Positions 1 through 8,238 of a DNA stretch of 46,064 nucleotides are shown piece after piece. Each line of letters starts with the position of its first letter. Within the stretch, counting starts at the first letter, position 1. The translations under genes and the position numbers were made by a program. This DNA comes from Armatimonadota bacterium. GTDB taxonomy: Bacteria > Armatimonadota > Zipacnadia > Zipacnadales > UBA11051. The notes under the pieces were generated by a model. The model ran no database searches. It was given only the letters and a program-made list of their open reading frames with translations, and was not told where the DNA came from. Location of the stretch: positions 1-46,064 of the forward strand of contig JABLXH010000035.1 in assembly GCA_013178155.1 (NCBI GenBank), written 5' to 3'.

Positions 1-2
1 TG

Positions 3-206
3 CGACTGGAACCGACATCGGCCCGCGAGGCGCGTCGTCTCGGCGTTGTGGGCCATGACTACTCCCATGAGTGCCTGCATGTCGCCCCTGATGCCCGGCT
101 CGACCCCGATGCCGGTGCGCGCGCCATCACCATGGTGGCTGAGCGCGTGGCTGCCGCCCTGGACGACCTCGGAGCCTACGTCCGCTCGCTGCCCGACACG
201 CCGTGA
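3..206 (+). CDS. C-terminal fragment of an unrecognised protein, possibly creatininase-like
   Basis: The frame is open from the window edge to a TGA at 204-206, giving about 67 residues that begin before the window. The visible part reads as a normal protein end: a short segment around LGVVGHDYSHE, then an amphipathic helix rich in Ala, Val and Arg (AITMVAERVAAALDDL). A final helix with this spacing is seen at the C-terminus of creatininase-family amidohydrolases, but no metal ligands lie in the visible part, so that is only a suggestion. It ends 21 bp before the ligase gene, so the two are probably co-transcribed. Frame 1 also holds a short Met-started ORF here, but its Trp/Pro/Thr/Ser-rich composition looks like a shadow. 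Confidence 0.55.
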   Translation, partial: RLEPTSAREARRLGVVGHDYSHECLHVAPDARLDPDAGARAITMVAERVAAALDDLGAYVRSLPDTP

Positions 207-227
207 GCTATCCGTCCGGAGAGTGCC

Positions 228-1775
228 ATGAAGACCTCGCTGCCGCATGTCGCCGCCTATTGGGACAACACGGTCGCCAAGCTGCCGAACGCCACAGCCG
301 CGGTCTATGAGGGACAGCACCTCAGCTACGCGGAAGCCGACGGCCTGGTGTCGCGGTTGGCCGGGTACCTCGCAGATGTCGTTGGGGTCGGGAACGGTGA
401 CCGCGTCTGCCTGGCACTGCCCAACTGTCTGGAGTTCCTTCTGGCCTACTGGGCCACTCTCCGCCTGGGGGCTATCGTGGCCCCGGTCAATACCCGTCTG
501 CGGGCCGACGAACTGCAGTATGTTCTGCGCAACTGCGAGCCCAAGGCGGTCGTGCTGCATGAGCAAACGGAGGCGGCAACGGTGGCGGCCCTGCAATTGG
601 AGAGGTTGCGCCCGCATCTCCTGGGGGTGAACCCGGGCTTGGGAGGGGTCTCCGACCCCGATGTCGCCACTCCCTTCTCCACCGCCCTCGCTTGCGGCAC
701 GCCCCGCCCTACCGCCGCCATCGCCAGTGACGACCTGGCCGTCATCCTGCACACCTCCGGCACTACCGGGGTGCCCAAGGGCGCCATGATGCGCCACGAG
801 GACCTGCGCTTCAACGTCGCCCAGGCGATCCTCGCCCATTCCTTCCGCCACGAGGACCTGCACCTGCTGGCCATCCCCTGCTTCGCGCCCACGGCGGCTT
901 ACAGCCTGCTGCCGACCTGCGCCTACCTCGGCAGCGGCCTGGTCATCGCGCCGCGCCCGCAGGCCGGCGAACTGCTGGAGCTGATCGCGGCCCATCGCTG
1001 CACTACCTTCATTGGCGTGCCAACGTTGTTTCATCTTCTCCTGCAGGATGGGCGCCTCGGGGCAACGGACGTGTCCAGTCTGCGGCTCATCGCCTACAGC
1101 GGCTCGCCGATGCCCCCGCGCACCATCCAGGAGCTGCGCCGACGCTTCCCCCATGTGGCCTTGCACAACTTCTTCGGCCTGACCGAGACAATCTCCATCA
1201 CCCACGTCCTGCCCAGCCGTGACGCGCTGGACCATGCCGACTCCATCGGCAAGCTGCTGCCAGAGGTTCATGCCCGCATCGTGGACGAGGCCGGCTGCGA
1301 AGTACCCATTGGCGAGGTGGGGGAGCTTTGCCTGCGGCGCGACTGTGTCATCCCCGGGTACTGGAACCGGCCCGGATTGCTGGAAGAGAGCATTCGCGAC
1401 GGGTGGTTTCACACCGGCGACCTGGCCAGCGTCGATGCGCAAGGGTTCTTCTATGTACAGGGCCGGAAGAAGGAGATGATCATTGTCGCCGGGCAGAACG
1501 TGTACGCCCCGGAAGTCGAGCGCGTTATCCTGACCCACGACGCGGTGCTGGAGGCGGCGGTGGTCGGCGTGCCGGCCACCGGCGTCAGGGCCGCGCTGGG
1601 CGAACTGGTGAAGGCGGTCGTGGTGTTGAGACCCGGCGCGGAGGTGGGGGAGCGAGACATCAAGCGGCATTGCGCGGCCGCCCTGCCTAGCTATAAGGTC
1701 CCCCAGATCGTGGAGTTTCGCCCGGAGCTGCCCCGCAACGCCGCCGGTAAGGTCCTGAAGCGCGACCTGGTCTGA
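228..1775 (+). CDS. AMP-binding acyl-CoA synthetase (fatty-acid CoA ligase-like)
   Basis: Member of the ANL superfamily, which adenylates a carboxylate with ATP and usually transfers it to CoA; cytoplasmic or membrane-peripheral. At 515 residues it is a normal length for short/medium- to long-chain acyl-CoA ligases. Visible core motifs are the phosphate loop HTSGTTGVPKG (about 175-185), FFGLTET (315-321), GWFHTGD with the ribose-binding Asp398, the hinge region GRKKE (412-416), and the C-terminal lid ending in AAGKVLKRDLV with the catalytic Lys about 508. There is no carrier-protein or condensation domain, so it is a stand-alone ligase. The ATG is preceded by GGAGAG at good spacing. The acyl substrate cannot be read from sequence. 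A strong hairpin follows the stop, so the unit ends here. Confidence 0.93.
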   Translation: MKTSLPHVAAYWDNTVAKLPNATAAVYEGQHLSYAEADGLVSRLAGYLADVVGVGNGDRVCLALPNCLEFLLAYWATLRLGAIVAPVNTRLRADELQYVLRNCEPKAVVLHEQTEAATVAALQLERLRPHLLGVNPGLGGVSDPDVATPFSTALACGTPRPTAAIASDDLAVILHTSGTTGVPKGAMMRHEDLRFNVAQAILAHSFRHEDLHLLAIPCFAPTAAYSLLPTCAYLGSGLVIAPRPQAGELLELIAAHRCTTFIGVPTLFHLLLQDGRLGATDVSSLRLIAYSGSPMPPRTIQELRRRFPHVALHNFFGLTETISITHVLPSRDALDHADSIGKLLPEVHARIVDEAGCEVPIGEVGELCLRRDCVIPGYWNRPGLLEESIRDGWFHTGDLASVDAQGFFYVQGRKKEMIIVAGQNVYAPEVERVILTHDAVLEAAVVGVPATGVRAALGELVKAVVVLRPGAEVGERDIKRHCAAALPSYKVPQIVEFRPELPRNAAGKVLKRDLV

Positions 1776-1794
1776 GTGTACTGGTGCGCAGATG

Positions 1795-1835
1795 ACCAGC
1801 GGGGAAGCCTCCCTGGCAAAGGCTTCCCCGCTGGT
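1795..1835 (+). terminator. Strong hairpin after the acyl-CoA ligase gene
   Basis: The arm at 1795-1809 (ACCAGCGGGGAAGCC) is the exact reverse complement of 1821-1835, giving a 15-bp perfect stem with an 11-nt loop, starting 19 nt after the ligase stop. No U-tract follows (the next bases are GGCTCCCC), so it is an intrinsic-terminator-like or transcript-stabilising hairpin rather than a textbook terminator. Confidence 0.65.
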
Positions 1836-1872
1836 GGCTCCCCCTCAGATTCGCTCTGCGTCTAAGCCTTTG

Positions 1873-1926
1873 GGGTTCGGGGAGGGCGTCAGAAGTCTCT
1901 CCCACTCCCTGACCGTCCCCGAACCC
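1873..1926. repeat. Second inverted repeat in the 1776-2092 gap
   Basis: GGGTTCGGGGA (1873-1883) and TCCCCGAACCC (1916-1926) are perfect reverse complements 11 bp long. Inside the loop GTCAG (1888-1892) can pair with CTGAC (1909-1913), giving a two-stage stem. It lies between two convergent genes, so it may serve as a terminator for either strand. The rest of the gap, 1927-2092, shows no ORF with coding character, no tRNA-like fold and no clear promoter. Confidence 0.5.
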
Positions 1927-2092
1927 ACTGCCTGCTCCCCCGCGTCGCTTTGCTCCCCCTGCCGTGATACGCTGTGATTATACCGGGCCTAGACTCTGCT
2001 TTTCCGCAACGGAGGCTCAGAAGCCACAAGAGCCATCTCAAGACCCAGAGGCCCTCTCGAGGCAATCCAGCGCGCAGGTCCAGGGGTGCACG

Positions 2093-3451
2093 TCAGGGGG
2101 TGGGCGCCTCCACCGGCTCAGGAACGGAGGTCACCCGGCGGACACGGCACTGGCGCCAGTCTCTCAATGCGCTCACCGCAGCGCTGAGCACCGCGCCATC
2201 GGCCAGGCCCCAGAAGGCCACCGGCCAGTACCAGTAGTGCGGACCGATGCGGTTGATGTTGGGCAGCGCGACGATGAAGAGGCAGGTCACAAAGAGCAGG
2301 GCTGGTTGCCGCGGCCAGGTGAGGAGCGCCAGGGCGAAGCCGGCATAGACCAGCAGCAGCCGTCCCAGGATGCCCAGGTCCCGACCCACCGTGGCCAGCA
2401 TCGGGTTACCCGCCACCACGCCGGCACAGACCAGCGGCCACACCAGACAGATCAAGACGATGTACAGCGGGTCGAGCTTCGTCCGGCGTAGCAACAGCAC
2501 CAGGGGAATGAGGGTGATCACCGTCACCCAGTGCCAGATCTCCCCGGCAACCAGCAGGTTGGCCGTCTCGAGGTGCACAAACAGCAGGTACTTGTAGAAC
2601 GTGGCCCCGCCCAACCATTCCGGGTTCGATGCCCCCGGGACCGCGATGGCGCGGATGACCAGTAGCAGTACCCCCAGAGCGGCGTAGGCCAGGGTGTAGC
2701 GCAGCCACGGTCGCCCCCGATAGAGACCGAAGAGCGGGACCATGAAGATGAGCGTCAGCGGGGTCTCTTTGAAGAGGATGGCGGCCAGAAAGCACACCAG
2801 CGCCCCGGTCGGCAGCCTCGAGCCGAAGCCAATCCGACCCGCGCCCTCAACCTCCTCGCCGTCGGCAGGAGCTGTCCCCTGGCCGCGACCATCAGCCACC
2901 AGCCATCGGTCCAGCAGAATCAGCGACAGCAGTGACATGAACAGTGAGCAGATGTCGGTCTGCACCGGCCACCAGGGCATCACTCCCCAGGTCACGCGGG
3001 CGCGGATCCAAAGCCCATCGGGTCCCGGAGGGTGGTGGCCTCCGACGAAGCACCCTGCGGCGACCAGGCCCGACAGGGCCCGTTGCCACTCGGGCCCGGG
3101 ACAGACGCGGAAAAGCAGGAGGAAGACGAGGGCTGCAATGCCTGCCTGGATAAACCAGGAGATCAGGTTATAGGGCAGGAAGTTCCAGCCAAAGAGCCGT
3201 GCCTCCAGCCACATGAACATGGAGCTCAGGGGACGGTAGTACATCTCCCCCTCGATCCACGGCCCATACCACCACGAGGCGACCTTGCCGGCATCAGCCG
3301 CCAGCCCCTCCTTGGTGATGGCCACGCTGTCGGGGCTGTCGGCCCACTTCTCCCGGGCCGCTGGATCAAAGATCAGCTCATAGTTGGCGCCCAGGGCGAC
3401 AAGCGCCGACAGTAGCATCCCGATGATCAGCAGGGGCCTGTGGCTGGACAT
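2093..3451 (-). CDS. Polytopic membrane protein, GT-C / protein-mannosyltransferase-like
   Basis: A 452-residue integral membrane protein with about ten hydrophobic segments. It begins with a signal-anchor (PLLIIGMLLSALVALGAN), followed by an acidic extracytoplasmic stretch and then the YYRPLSSMFMWLEA motif. A YRP motif just before a transmembrane helix is typical of lipid-linked-sugar-using GT-C transferases and TMTC-like proteins, so a role in extracytoplasmic glycosylation is likely but not proven. A charged cytoplasmic loop (DGRGQGTAPADGEEVEG) sits mid-protein. Longer upstream starts (to 3847) would be antisense to the DUF6785 gene and read as shadow; the ATG at 3451 has GGTGGAGG just upstream. 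Divergent from the DUF6785 gene across 171 bp. Confidence 0.8.
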   Translation of the reverse strand: MSSHRPLLIIGMLLSALVALGANYELIFDPAAREKWADSPDSVAITKEGLAADAGKVASWWYGPWIEGEMYYRPLSSMFMWLEARLFGWNFLPYNLISWFIQAGIAALVFLLLFRVCPGPEWQRALSGLVAAGCFVGGHHPPGPDGLWIRARVTWGVMPWWPVQTDICSLFMSLLSLILLDRWLVADGRGQGTAPADGEEVEGAGRIGFGSRLPTGALVCFLAAILFKETPLTLIFMVPLFGLYRGRPWLRYTLAYAALGVLLLVIRAIAVPGASNPEWLGGATFYKYLLFVHLETANLLVAGEIWHWVTVITLIPLVLLLRRTKLDPLYIVLICLVWPLVCAGVVAGNPMLATVGRDLGILGRLLLVYAGFALALLTWPRQPALLFVTCLFIVALPNINRIGPHYWYWPVAFWGLADGAVLSAAVSALRDWRQCRVRRVTSVPEPVEAPTP

Positions 3452-3576
3452 GCTGGCCTCCACCAAGCGCATGGTGCCTCGGCACGTTCTCCGGACATGG
3501 CGGCCACTCCTCCTGAGAATCCCCATGTCCGTCGGCGGCAGGTGCGAAGGCATCGGACGACGAACAACCTGTCCCA

Positions 3577-3597
3577 ACCCGGGAGCACCTCCCGGGT
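3577..3597. promoter_or_regulatory. Hairpin in the leader of the DUF6785 gene
   Basis: ACCCGGGAG (3577-3585), loop CAC, CTCCCGGGT (3589-3597): a perfect 9-bp GC-rich stem ending 25 nt before the DUF6785 start codon, inside the 171-bp divergent intergenic region. A CTTTTC tract follows within 6 nt on the plus strand. It could be an attenuator-like leader structure, a dyad operator serving both divergent genes, or neither; the sequence does not decide. Confidence 0.4.
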
Positions 3598-3622
3598 GAC
3601 CGCTTTTCGCAGGTTTCCTCTC

Positions 3623-5620
3623 ATGGCCACAGCGCCTCAGGCCATCGCCAGCCCAACCGCCACGGCCGAGCGACCCGGCGGAGTCACCGTCCGGGCCGTC
3701 GCCGTCTCCGTGGTGCTGCTCTTTCTCATCAATGTGGCGGTCAGTCGTCTGGAGCTGGTCGTGGGGCGCTATATCGCCAGCGGCATCCCGCCCATCCCTG
3801 TCGTCCTGATCCTCTCCCTGCTGACAGCCTTCGCGCCCCTCGGCCACAAGCTGCTGCGACGGCAGGCCCTGTCACGGCAGGAGATCCTCGCCATCTACTG
3901 CCTGCTGCTGATCTCGGTCCCCTTCTGCGGAACCTACGGCGTGCGCTCCTTCCTGCCCCGCCTGACGGTCATGCAGTACTACGCCATGCCGGAGAACCGC
4001 TTCGCCGACTACGTCCACCACCTGCCCTCCTGGTACGCGCCCGAAAGCATGCAGGTCATCCAGGACATGTACGAGGGCAGCGACCAGCCCGTACCCTGGC
4101 ACGCCTGGCTGGGACCGCTGAGCGCCTGGACACTGTTCTTCCTGTTTCTCTTTCTCACCGCCCTCTCCCTGATGAACATCTTCTGGAAGCAGTGGTCGCA
4201 GGCCGAGCGCCTGCCGTACCCCCTGGTCCAGTTGCCCATGGAGATGGCCGGCTCGCCCCGCAGCCAGGGCGTGCTGCGCAACTTCTTCGCCAACCCCCTG
4301 ACCTGGATCGGGATCTTCCTGGCCTTCGTCTACAATGCGCTTAGCATCGCCCATGCCTTCAATCCGGCCATCCCCTACATCGAGCAGTCCAAGAGCCTCG
4401 ACGACCTGCTGACCGAGGAGCCCTGGACTGCCCTGCGGCCCCTGGTGCTCAACACCTACCCCGGCTCCATCGGCTTTGGCTATCTGGTCTCGCAAGAGCT
4501 CTGCGCCAGTGTTGTGGTCTTCACCTTCGCCACCAAGTTCCTGGGTGTGGGCGCGCACATGGTCGGTTACGAGCCGCCGGACTTCCCGTACTGGCAGGAG
4601 CAGAGCGCCGGCGGTTATGTGGCGCTGGCGCTGTTCATGCTCTACGCCGCCCGGGGGCATCTGCGCCATGTCTGGCGCAAGGTCTGGGGCGATACCGCGG
4701 TGGACGACTCGCAGGAGGCCGTGCCGTACCGCTGGTCAGTGATCGGCCTGGGTGCGGGAGCGCTGTTCTTCCTGGGGTGGTGTCAGGCTTCCGGGATGTC
4801 CCTGGCCCTGGCTATCCCCTTCTTCCTCCTGGTGATGTTCTTCGCTCTCACTTACGCGCGCATCCGCGCCGAGGCCGGGGTACCGCAGGACTTTGTGTAC
4901 CCCTATCGCCTGCCGCAGTACATGATCATCAACGCCCTGGGGCCGCGGGCGATGCTGGGAATAGGCGGAGCGCGCTCGGTCGTCATCCTGGAAGTCATGT
5001 CCTTCCTCTCGCGCTTCCACCCCACTCAGATCATGACCGCCTTCCAGACCGACATCCTGGAGATCTCCCATCAGGGCCGGTTGCAGCGCCGCCGCCTGGC
5101 CGCCGCCATGACGCTCGTCTTCCTCGCCGGGATGGTGTTTGCGTTCTGGGGGCATTTCACGACCTTTTACTCCCTGGGGCTCAACGTCCTGGAGGGCAAT
5201 CCGCGCAACGCCGACTGGCGCACCTTCGACACCGTCGGCGCCTTCAAGGACATGGTGACACGCATCGAGACCCCGACTGGGCCAAACACCGCCCGCACCG
5301 CCTGGACCATCGGCGGCGGTCTCTTCACCTTGGCCATGGCGCTGGCGCGAACGGTCTGGCTCCGCTTCCCGCTGCACCCGCTGGGCTACGTCGTGGCGCT
5401 GGCCTATGGCCCGTCAACGTACCTGTGGTTCCCGTTCCTGCTGGTCTTCCTGATCAAGTGGGCCCTGCTGAAGGTGGGCGGCATCGGCTCCTATCGCCGC
5501 CTGATTCCGCTGTTCATCGGTCTGGTGGTGGGCCATTACCTCTTCGGCGGGGTGGCCTGGCCCATCATCAGTCTCTTCCACGACAGCGCCATCTCACAGC
5601 GATACTATACGGTCTTCTGA
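3623..5620 (+). CDS. DUF6785/DUF6784 polytopic membrane protein
   Basis: A 665-residue multi-spanning inner-membrane protein of the DUF6785 (N-terminal) / DUF6784 (C-terminal) type, recurrent in Armatimonadota- and Planctomycetota-like genomes. About 12 or more hydrophobic helices are visible, from the first (VAVSVVLLFLINVAVSRLEL) to the last (PLFIGLVVGHYLFGGVAWPI). Conserved-looking interhelical stretches include LSRQEILAIYCLLLISVP, the WSQAERLPYPLVQLP loop and the ARIRAEAGVPQDFVYPYRLP loop. The layout resembles oligopeptide-transporter-like permeases, so transport is possible, but function is unknown to me. ATG 3623 starts the hydrophobic protein; the upstream in-frame Met at 3440 adds a low-complexity stretch antisense to the neighbour. 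The next gene is convergent (DUF4838). Confidence 0.88.
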   Translation: MATAPQAIASPTATAERPGGVTVRAVAVSVVLLFLINVAVSRLELVVGRYIASGIPPIPVVLILSLLTAFAPLGHKLLRRQALSRQEILAIYCLLLISVPFCGTYGVRSFLPRLTVMQYYAMPENRFADYVHHLPSWYAPESMQVIQDMYEGSDQPVPWHAWLGPLSAWTLFFLFLFLTALSLMNIFWKQWSQAERLPYPLVQLPMEMAGSPRSQGVLRNFFANPLTWIGIFLAFVYNALSIAHAFNPAIPYIEQSKSLDDLLTEEPWTALRPLVLNTYPGSIGFGYLVSQELCASVVVFTFATKFLGVGAHMVGYEPPDFPYWQEQSAGGYVALALFMLYAARGHLRHVWRKVWGDTAVDDSQEAVPYRWSVIGLGAGALFFLGWCQASGMSLALAIPFFLLVMFFALTYARIRAEAGVPQDFVYPYRLPQYMIINALGPRAMLGIGGARSVVILEVMSFLSRFHPTQIMTAFQTDILEISHQGRLQRRRLAAAMTLVFLAGMVFAFWGHFTTFYSLGLNVLEGNPRNADWRTFDTVGAFKDMVTRIETPTGPNTARTAWTIGGGLFTLAMALARTVWLRFPLHPLGYVVALAYGPSTYLWFPFLLVFLIKWALLKVGGIGSYRRLIPLFIGLVVGHYLFGGVAWPIISLFHDSAISQRYYTVF

Positions 5621-5675
5621 GGGCTCGAGGCCCGGGGTGGCTGAGGAAGCACACCGTATGTGCCCCGCGTTGGCC

Positions 5676-8027
5676 CTACTCTGCCCTGACCAGCACCACC
5701 CGTTCCACATAGATGGCATCCGGCTCATCCTCGCGCCCATGCGGGAACATCGGCCCCTCGAACTTGATCCGCGCCCAGATATCGAACTCCTGGTCCGGGC
5801 GGCGGGGATCCACCGCGTTGTCGAGGTCCAACTGGATGATCCAACTCCAGAAGAAGTACAGATAGTACCCCGGCCGGACCTTGAACCTGCCCATCCTGTA
5901 CCAGTGGTAGCCCCGCCCCGGCACGTCCTGCACATCAATGGGCGTGCCGACAAAGCCCACCTTGCTGATGGTGTCGTACAGCCCCCACGGCATCGGCAGC
6001 TTGTATCGCTCCACATTGGCTGGTTTCTCGTCCCTAAGCAGCAGGCGGTTGGTGACACCACTCTCCGCCTCCGGGTCGGCCACCACCTTTACAATGTTGT
6101 CCCAGTTCCGCGTCATGATGGCCGTGTAGTCCAGGAGGCGCTGACGCGGCACGTCCCGGAACTTCTCCGGCAAAGGCATGACAGCCCGCAACTGTGTATA
6201 GCGCCCGATCTCTCCGGCAGCCCTCATCTTCTCCTCGGCCCGCCGCCCCTCTGGCAGTCGGAAGTCGGCCTCGGCTTCCCACGTGCTCAACGCCCGTCGG
6301 GCGATGGCGTCGCGGTTCAGCGGGAACCGCTCCGGATCGCCGCCCCGCCCCATCCAGGCCGTCACCAGACTCGGGGTCAGCGCCAGCGTGGCGCGGTCCA
6401 GCGGCAGGCGCGCGTGACGCACCCGGCGCAGCAGAACCGGGTCGTCGCGGACGGCTCGCTCGGCCTGGGCGAAAAGGCGGTGGGCTGCCAGAACGAAGTC
6501 CAGGTGCAGGTAGCTCAGTTGCTGCGGCGAGCCGGCCCAGCAGTTGCTGCGGCTACCCAGCCGCCGGGACTCGCTTTCCAGGGAGGTCAGGTACTGGCGG
6601 ATGTAGGCCCCCGCGGGCCCATAGAATCCGTCCATGAACGTCCGCACCAGGGTCCCATAGTCGGCTCGCGGGTCCTCGAGCGACTTCATCATCATCCAGA
6701 CCTTGAAGTCACGCATGTCCGCCAGGATCTCGTACTCCAACTCGGTGAACACGCCCTCGACATTGTGCGCGCCATAGAAGCGATAGTCCGGCCCGAAGGT
6801 ATGGGCAGTCGGCAGAGGCATCCCATTGGGACTACCATACGTGACCGCATAGTCCCAGATGCGCAGGTTCCTGGCGATACGGGCCCAACTCAGCAGCACC
6901 TGGCGGAAGTGCCGGTTGGTCGGGTCCGTGATGGGCTGCAGCATGTTGGCCTCCGTGTCGCAGAGGCGGATGATAACATTGTCTCGCGGCCGGATGGTCT
7001 TCGGCGGCTCCTGGGTGTACATGTAGGCCAGTGTATCCAGGAAGACCTCTGGATACTGGTCCCTGATGCTGTCAGCCAGGAAGTTCACAAAGTCCAGGAG
7101 CGGCCCGGCCTCCGAACCCTCAGCCTTGGCGATGGCCTGGCAGGACTCGCACTGACACGGGTTGGCCCAGTCGTTCTGGGAGACGCTGAACACCAGTGGC
7201 GGTGGCAGACCGCGGCTCTTGGCCTCAGCCCAGGAAGTCTCAATGAAGCCCCGTAGCTTGGCAAGAAAGGCCTGGCGCAGCTCCGCGTTGGTGAGGCAGA
7301 GCTGCGAACGCTCCGCCAGGCGTTTGCCATCAATGAGCGAGTACCACTCGGGATGGCTGGCAAAGTACTGCGCCGGGGGGAAGTAGCTCTCGAAGGTGTG
7401 GACGGGGTAGGGCGGGCCGTAGTCGAGGGTGCCGCCGTACGCGCTGCTCATGGCCGCGTCGCCCTGCCGGTTGAGGCGGTTACGCGCTGCGAACCGCCCC
7501 TCATCGTAGCCGTAGAGCATGTAGATGTCGCGGTATCGGAAGAAAGGCTGCCCTCGGCGATTCAAGGCTCCGAGCGTCAGCGTCGGCGCCTGCGGCACGC
7601 TCTCCTCCCACGGGTTCCACCAGTGCACCCCCACCACGTCCTCCAGGAAATGGTAGGCGGCATAGAGCGTTCCCCGGGGACGACCACCCACGAGGAGCAG
7701 GTTGCCACCCACCGTTCGCACGATCCACTCCTCGGCCCCCAGCTTCGCCGCGTCTATCCCGGCGGCCGCCGCGGCCTGCGTCGGGCCCACCAGCACCCGT
7801 GGCGAGCCGCCCGCCCTGGCCTCCTCGCCCACCACCCCAAACTGCCCGCCGGTCACCTTGGTCAGGTACTCAGCGACTTCGCGCGCCGCAGTTGCCTCGG
7901 CCTCAGTCGCGTCCTTCGCCAGCACCACGGTCGCCACCGCCTGGCCTTCACGGGCCAGCACCATCGGGTACGCCGTGGCCCCCACCATCAGGAGACCGAG
8001 CGCCAACGGCCAGAAACCACCTCGCAT
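5676..8027 (-). CDS. Secreted DUF4838 protein (alpha-glucuronidase-N-terminus-like glycan hydrolase)
   Basis: A 783-residue exported protein with a signal peptide of about 26 residues (hydrophobic core GFWPLALGLLMVGATAYPM). The following block resembles the non-catalytic N-terminal fold of GH67 alpha-glucuronidase: AREVAEYLTKVTG, then RVLVGPTQAA, then the highly characteristic RGTLYAAYHFLEDVVGVHWW. The DUF4838 core follows (FRYRDIYMLYGYD, FVFVxDNV-like acidic segments, SVSQNDWANPCQCESC, DTLAYMYTQEPP), consistent with a TIM-barrel glycosidase. The C-terminal 150 residues form a beta-rich module (GYHWYRMGRFKVRPGYYLYF). AGGAGG lies 7 nt before the ATG. Substrate unknown; uronic-acid-containing glycans are a guess from the GH67 relationship. 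Divergent from the histidine kinase across 211 bp in which I see no convincing promoter. Confidence 0.88.
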   Translation of the reverse strand: MRGGFWPLALGLLMVGATAYPMVLAREGQAVATVVLAKDATEAEATAAREVAEYLTKVTGGQFGVVGEEARAGGSPRVLVGPTQAAAAAGIDAAKLGAEEWIVRTVGGNLLLVGGRPRGTLYAAYHFLEDVVGVHWWNPWEESVPQAPTLTLGALNRRGQPFFRYRDIYMLYGYDEGRFAARNRLNRQGDAAMSSAYGGTLDYGPPYPVHTFESYFPPAQYFASHPEWYSLIDGKRLAERSQLCLTNAELRQAFLAKLRGFIETSWAEAKSRGLPPPLVFSVSQNDWANPCQCESCQAIAKAEGSEAGPLLDFVNFLADSIRDQYPEVFLDTLAYMYTQEPPKTIRPRDNVIIRLCDTEANMLQPITDPTNRHFRQVLLSWARIARNLRIWDYAVTYGSPNGMPLPTAHTFGPDYRFYGAHNVEGVFTELEYEILADMRDFKVWMMMKSLEDPRADYGTLVRTFMDGFYGPAGAYIRQYLTSLESESRRLGSRSNCWAGSPQQLSYLHLDFVLAAHRLFAQAERAVRDDPVLLRRVRHARLPLDRATLALTPSLVTAWMGRGGDPERFPLNRDAIARRALSTWEAEADFRLPEGRRAEEKMRAAGEIGRYTQLRAVMPLPEKFRDVPRQRLLDYTAIMTRNWDNIVKVVADPEAESGVTNRLLLRDEKPANVERYKLPMPWGLYDTISKVGFVGTPIDVQDVPGRGYHWYRMGRFKVRPGYYLYFFWSWIIQLDLDNAVDPRRPDQEFDIWARIKFEGPMFPHGREDEPDAIYVERVVLVRAE

Positions 8028-8238
8028 GGATGTGCCTCCTCACGGCATCAGGTCCACAGTCTCAGCCCGCATATTGCCCGCACGTGGCCAGATTCCTGCC
8101 AACGCCTGCCCCCTCAGGTGTCAGGAAGTTCCACGTAATGTCGCAATTCTTTCATAACACGATGAAGGGAAACCGCCCACAGGTCGCCAATACTCAGGCA
8201 CAACCCGGGGCGGCCGCTGCTGGAGGGGGGAACACCCC

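Noticed and set aside
46-231. Met-started ORF in frame 1 at the left edge
   Set aside because: Overlaps the better protein-like frame 3 (3-206); its Trp/Pro/Thr/Ser-rich sequence is shadow-like.
5637-7256. Long plus-strand ORF of 539 residues opposite the DUF4838 gene
   Set aside because: It is antisense to a clearly recognised secreted protein; its His/Val/Gln/Arg/Pro-rich composition without motifs is typical of shadows in GC-rich DNA.
8130-8158. Possible promoter TTCCAC / CATAAC before the histidine kinase
   Set aside because: Only three and four of six bases match consensus; expected by chance in a 211-bp gap.
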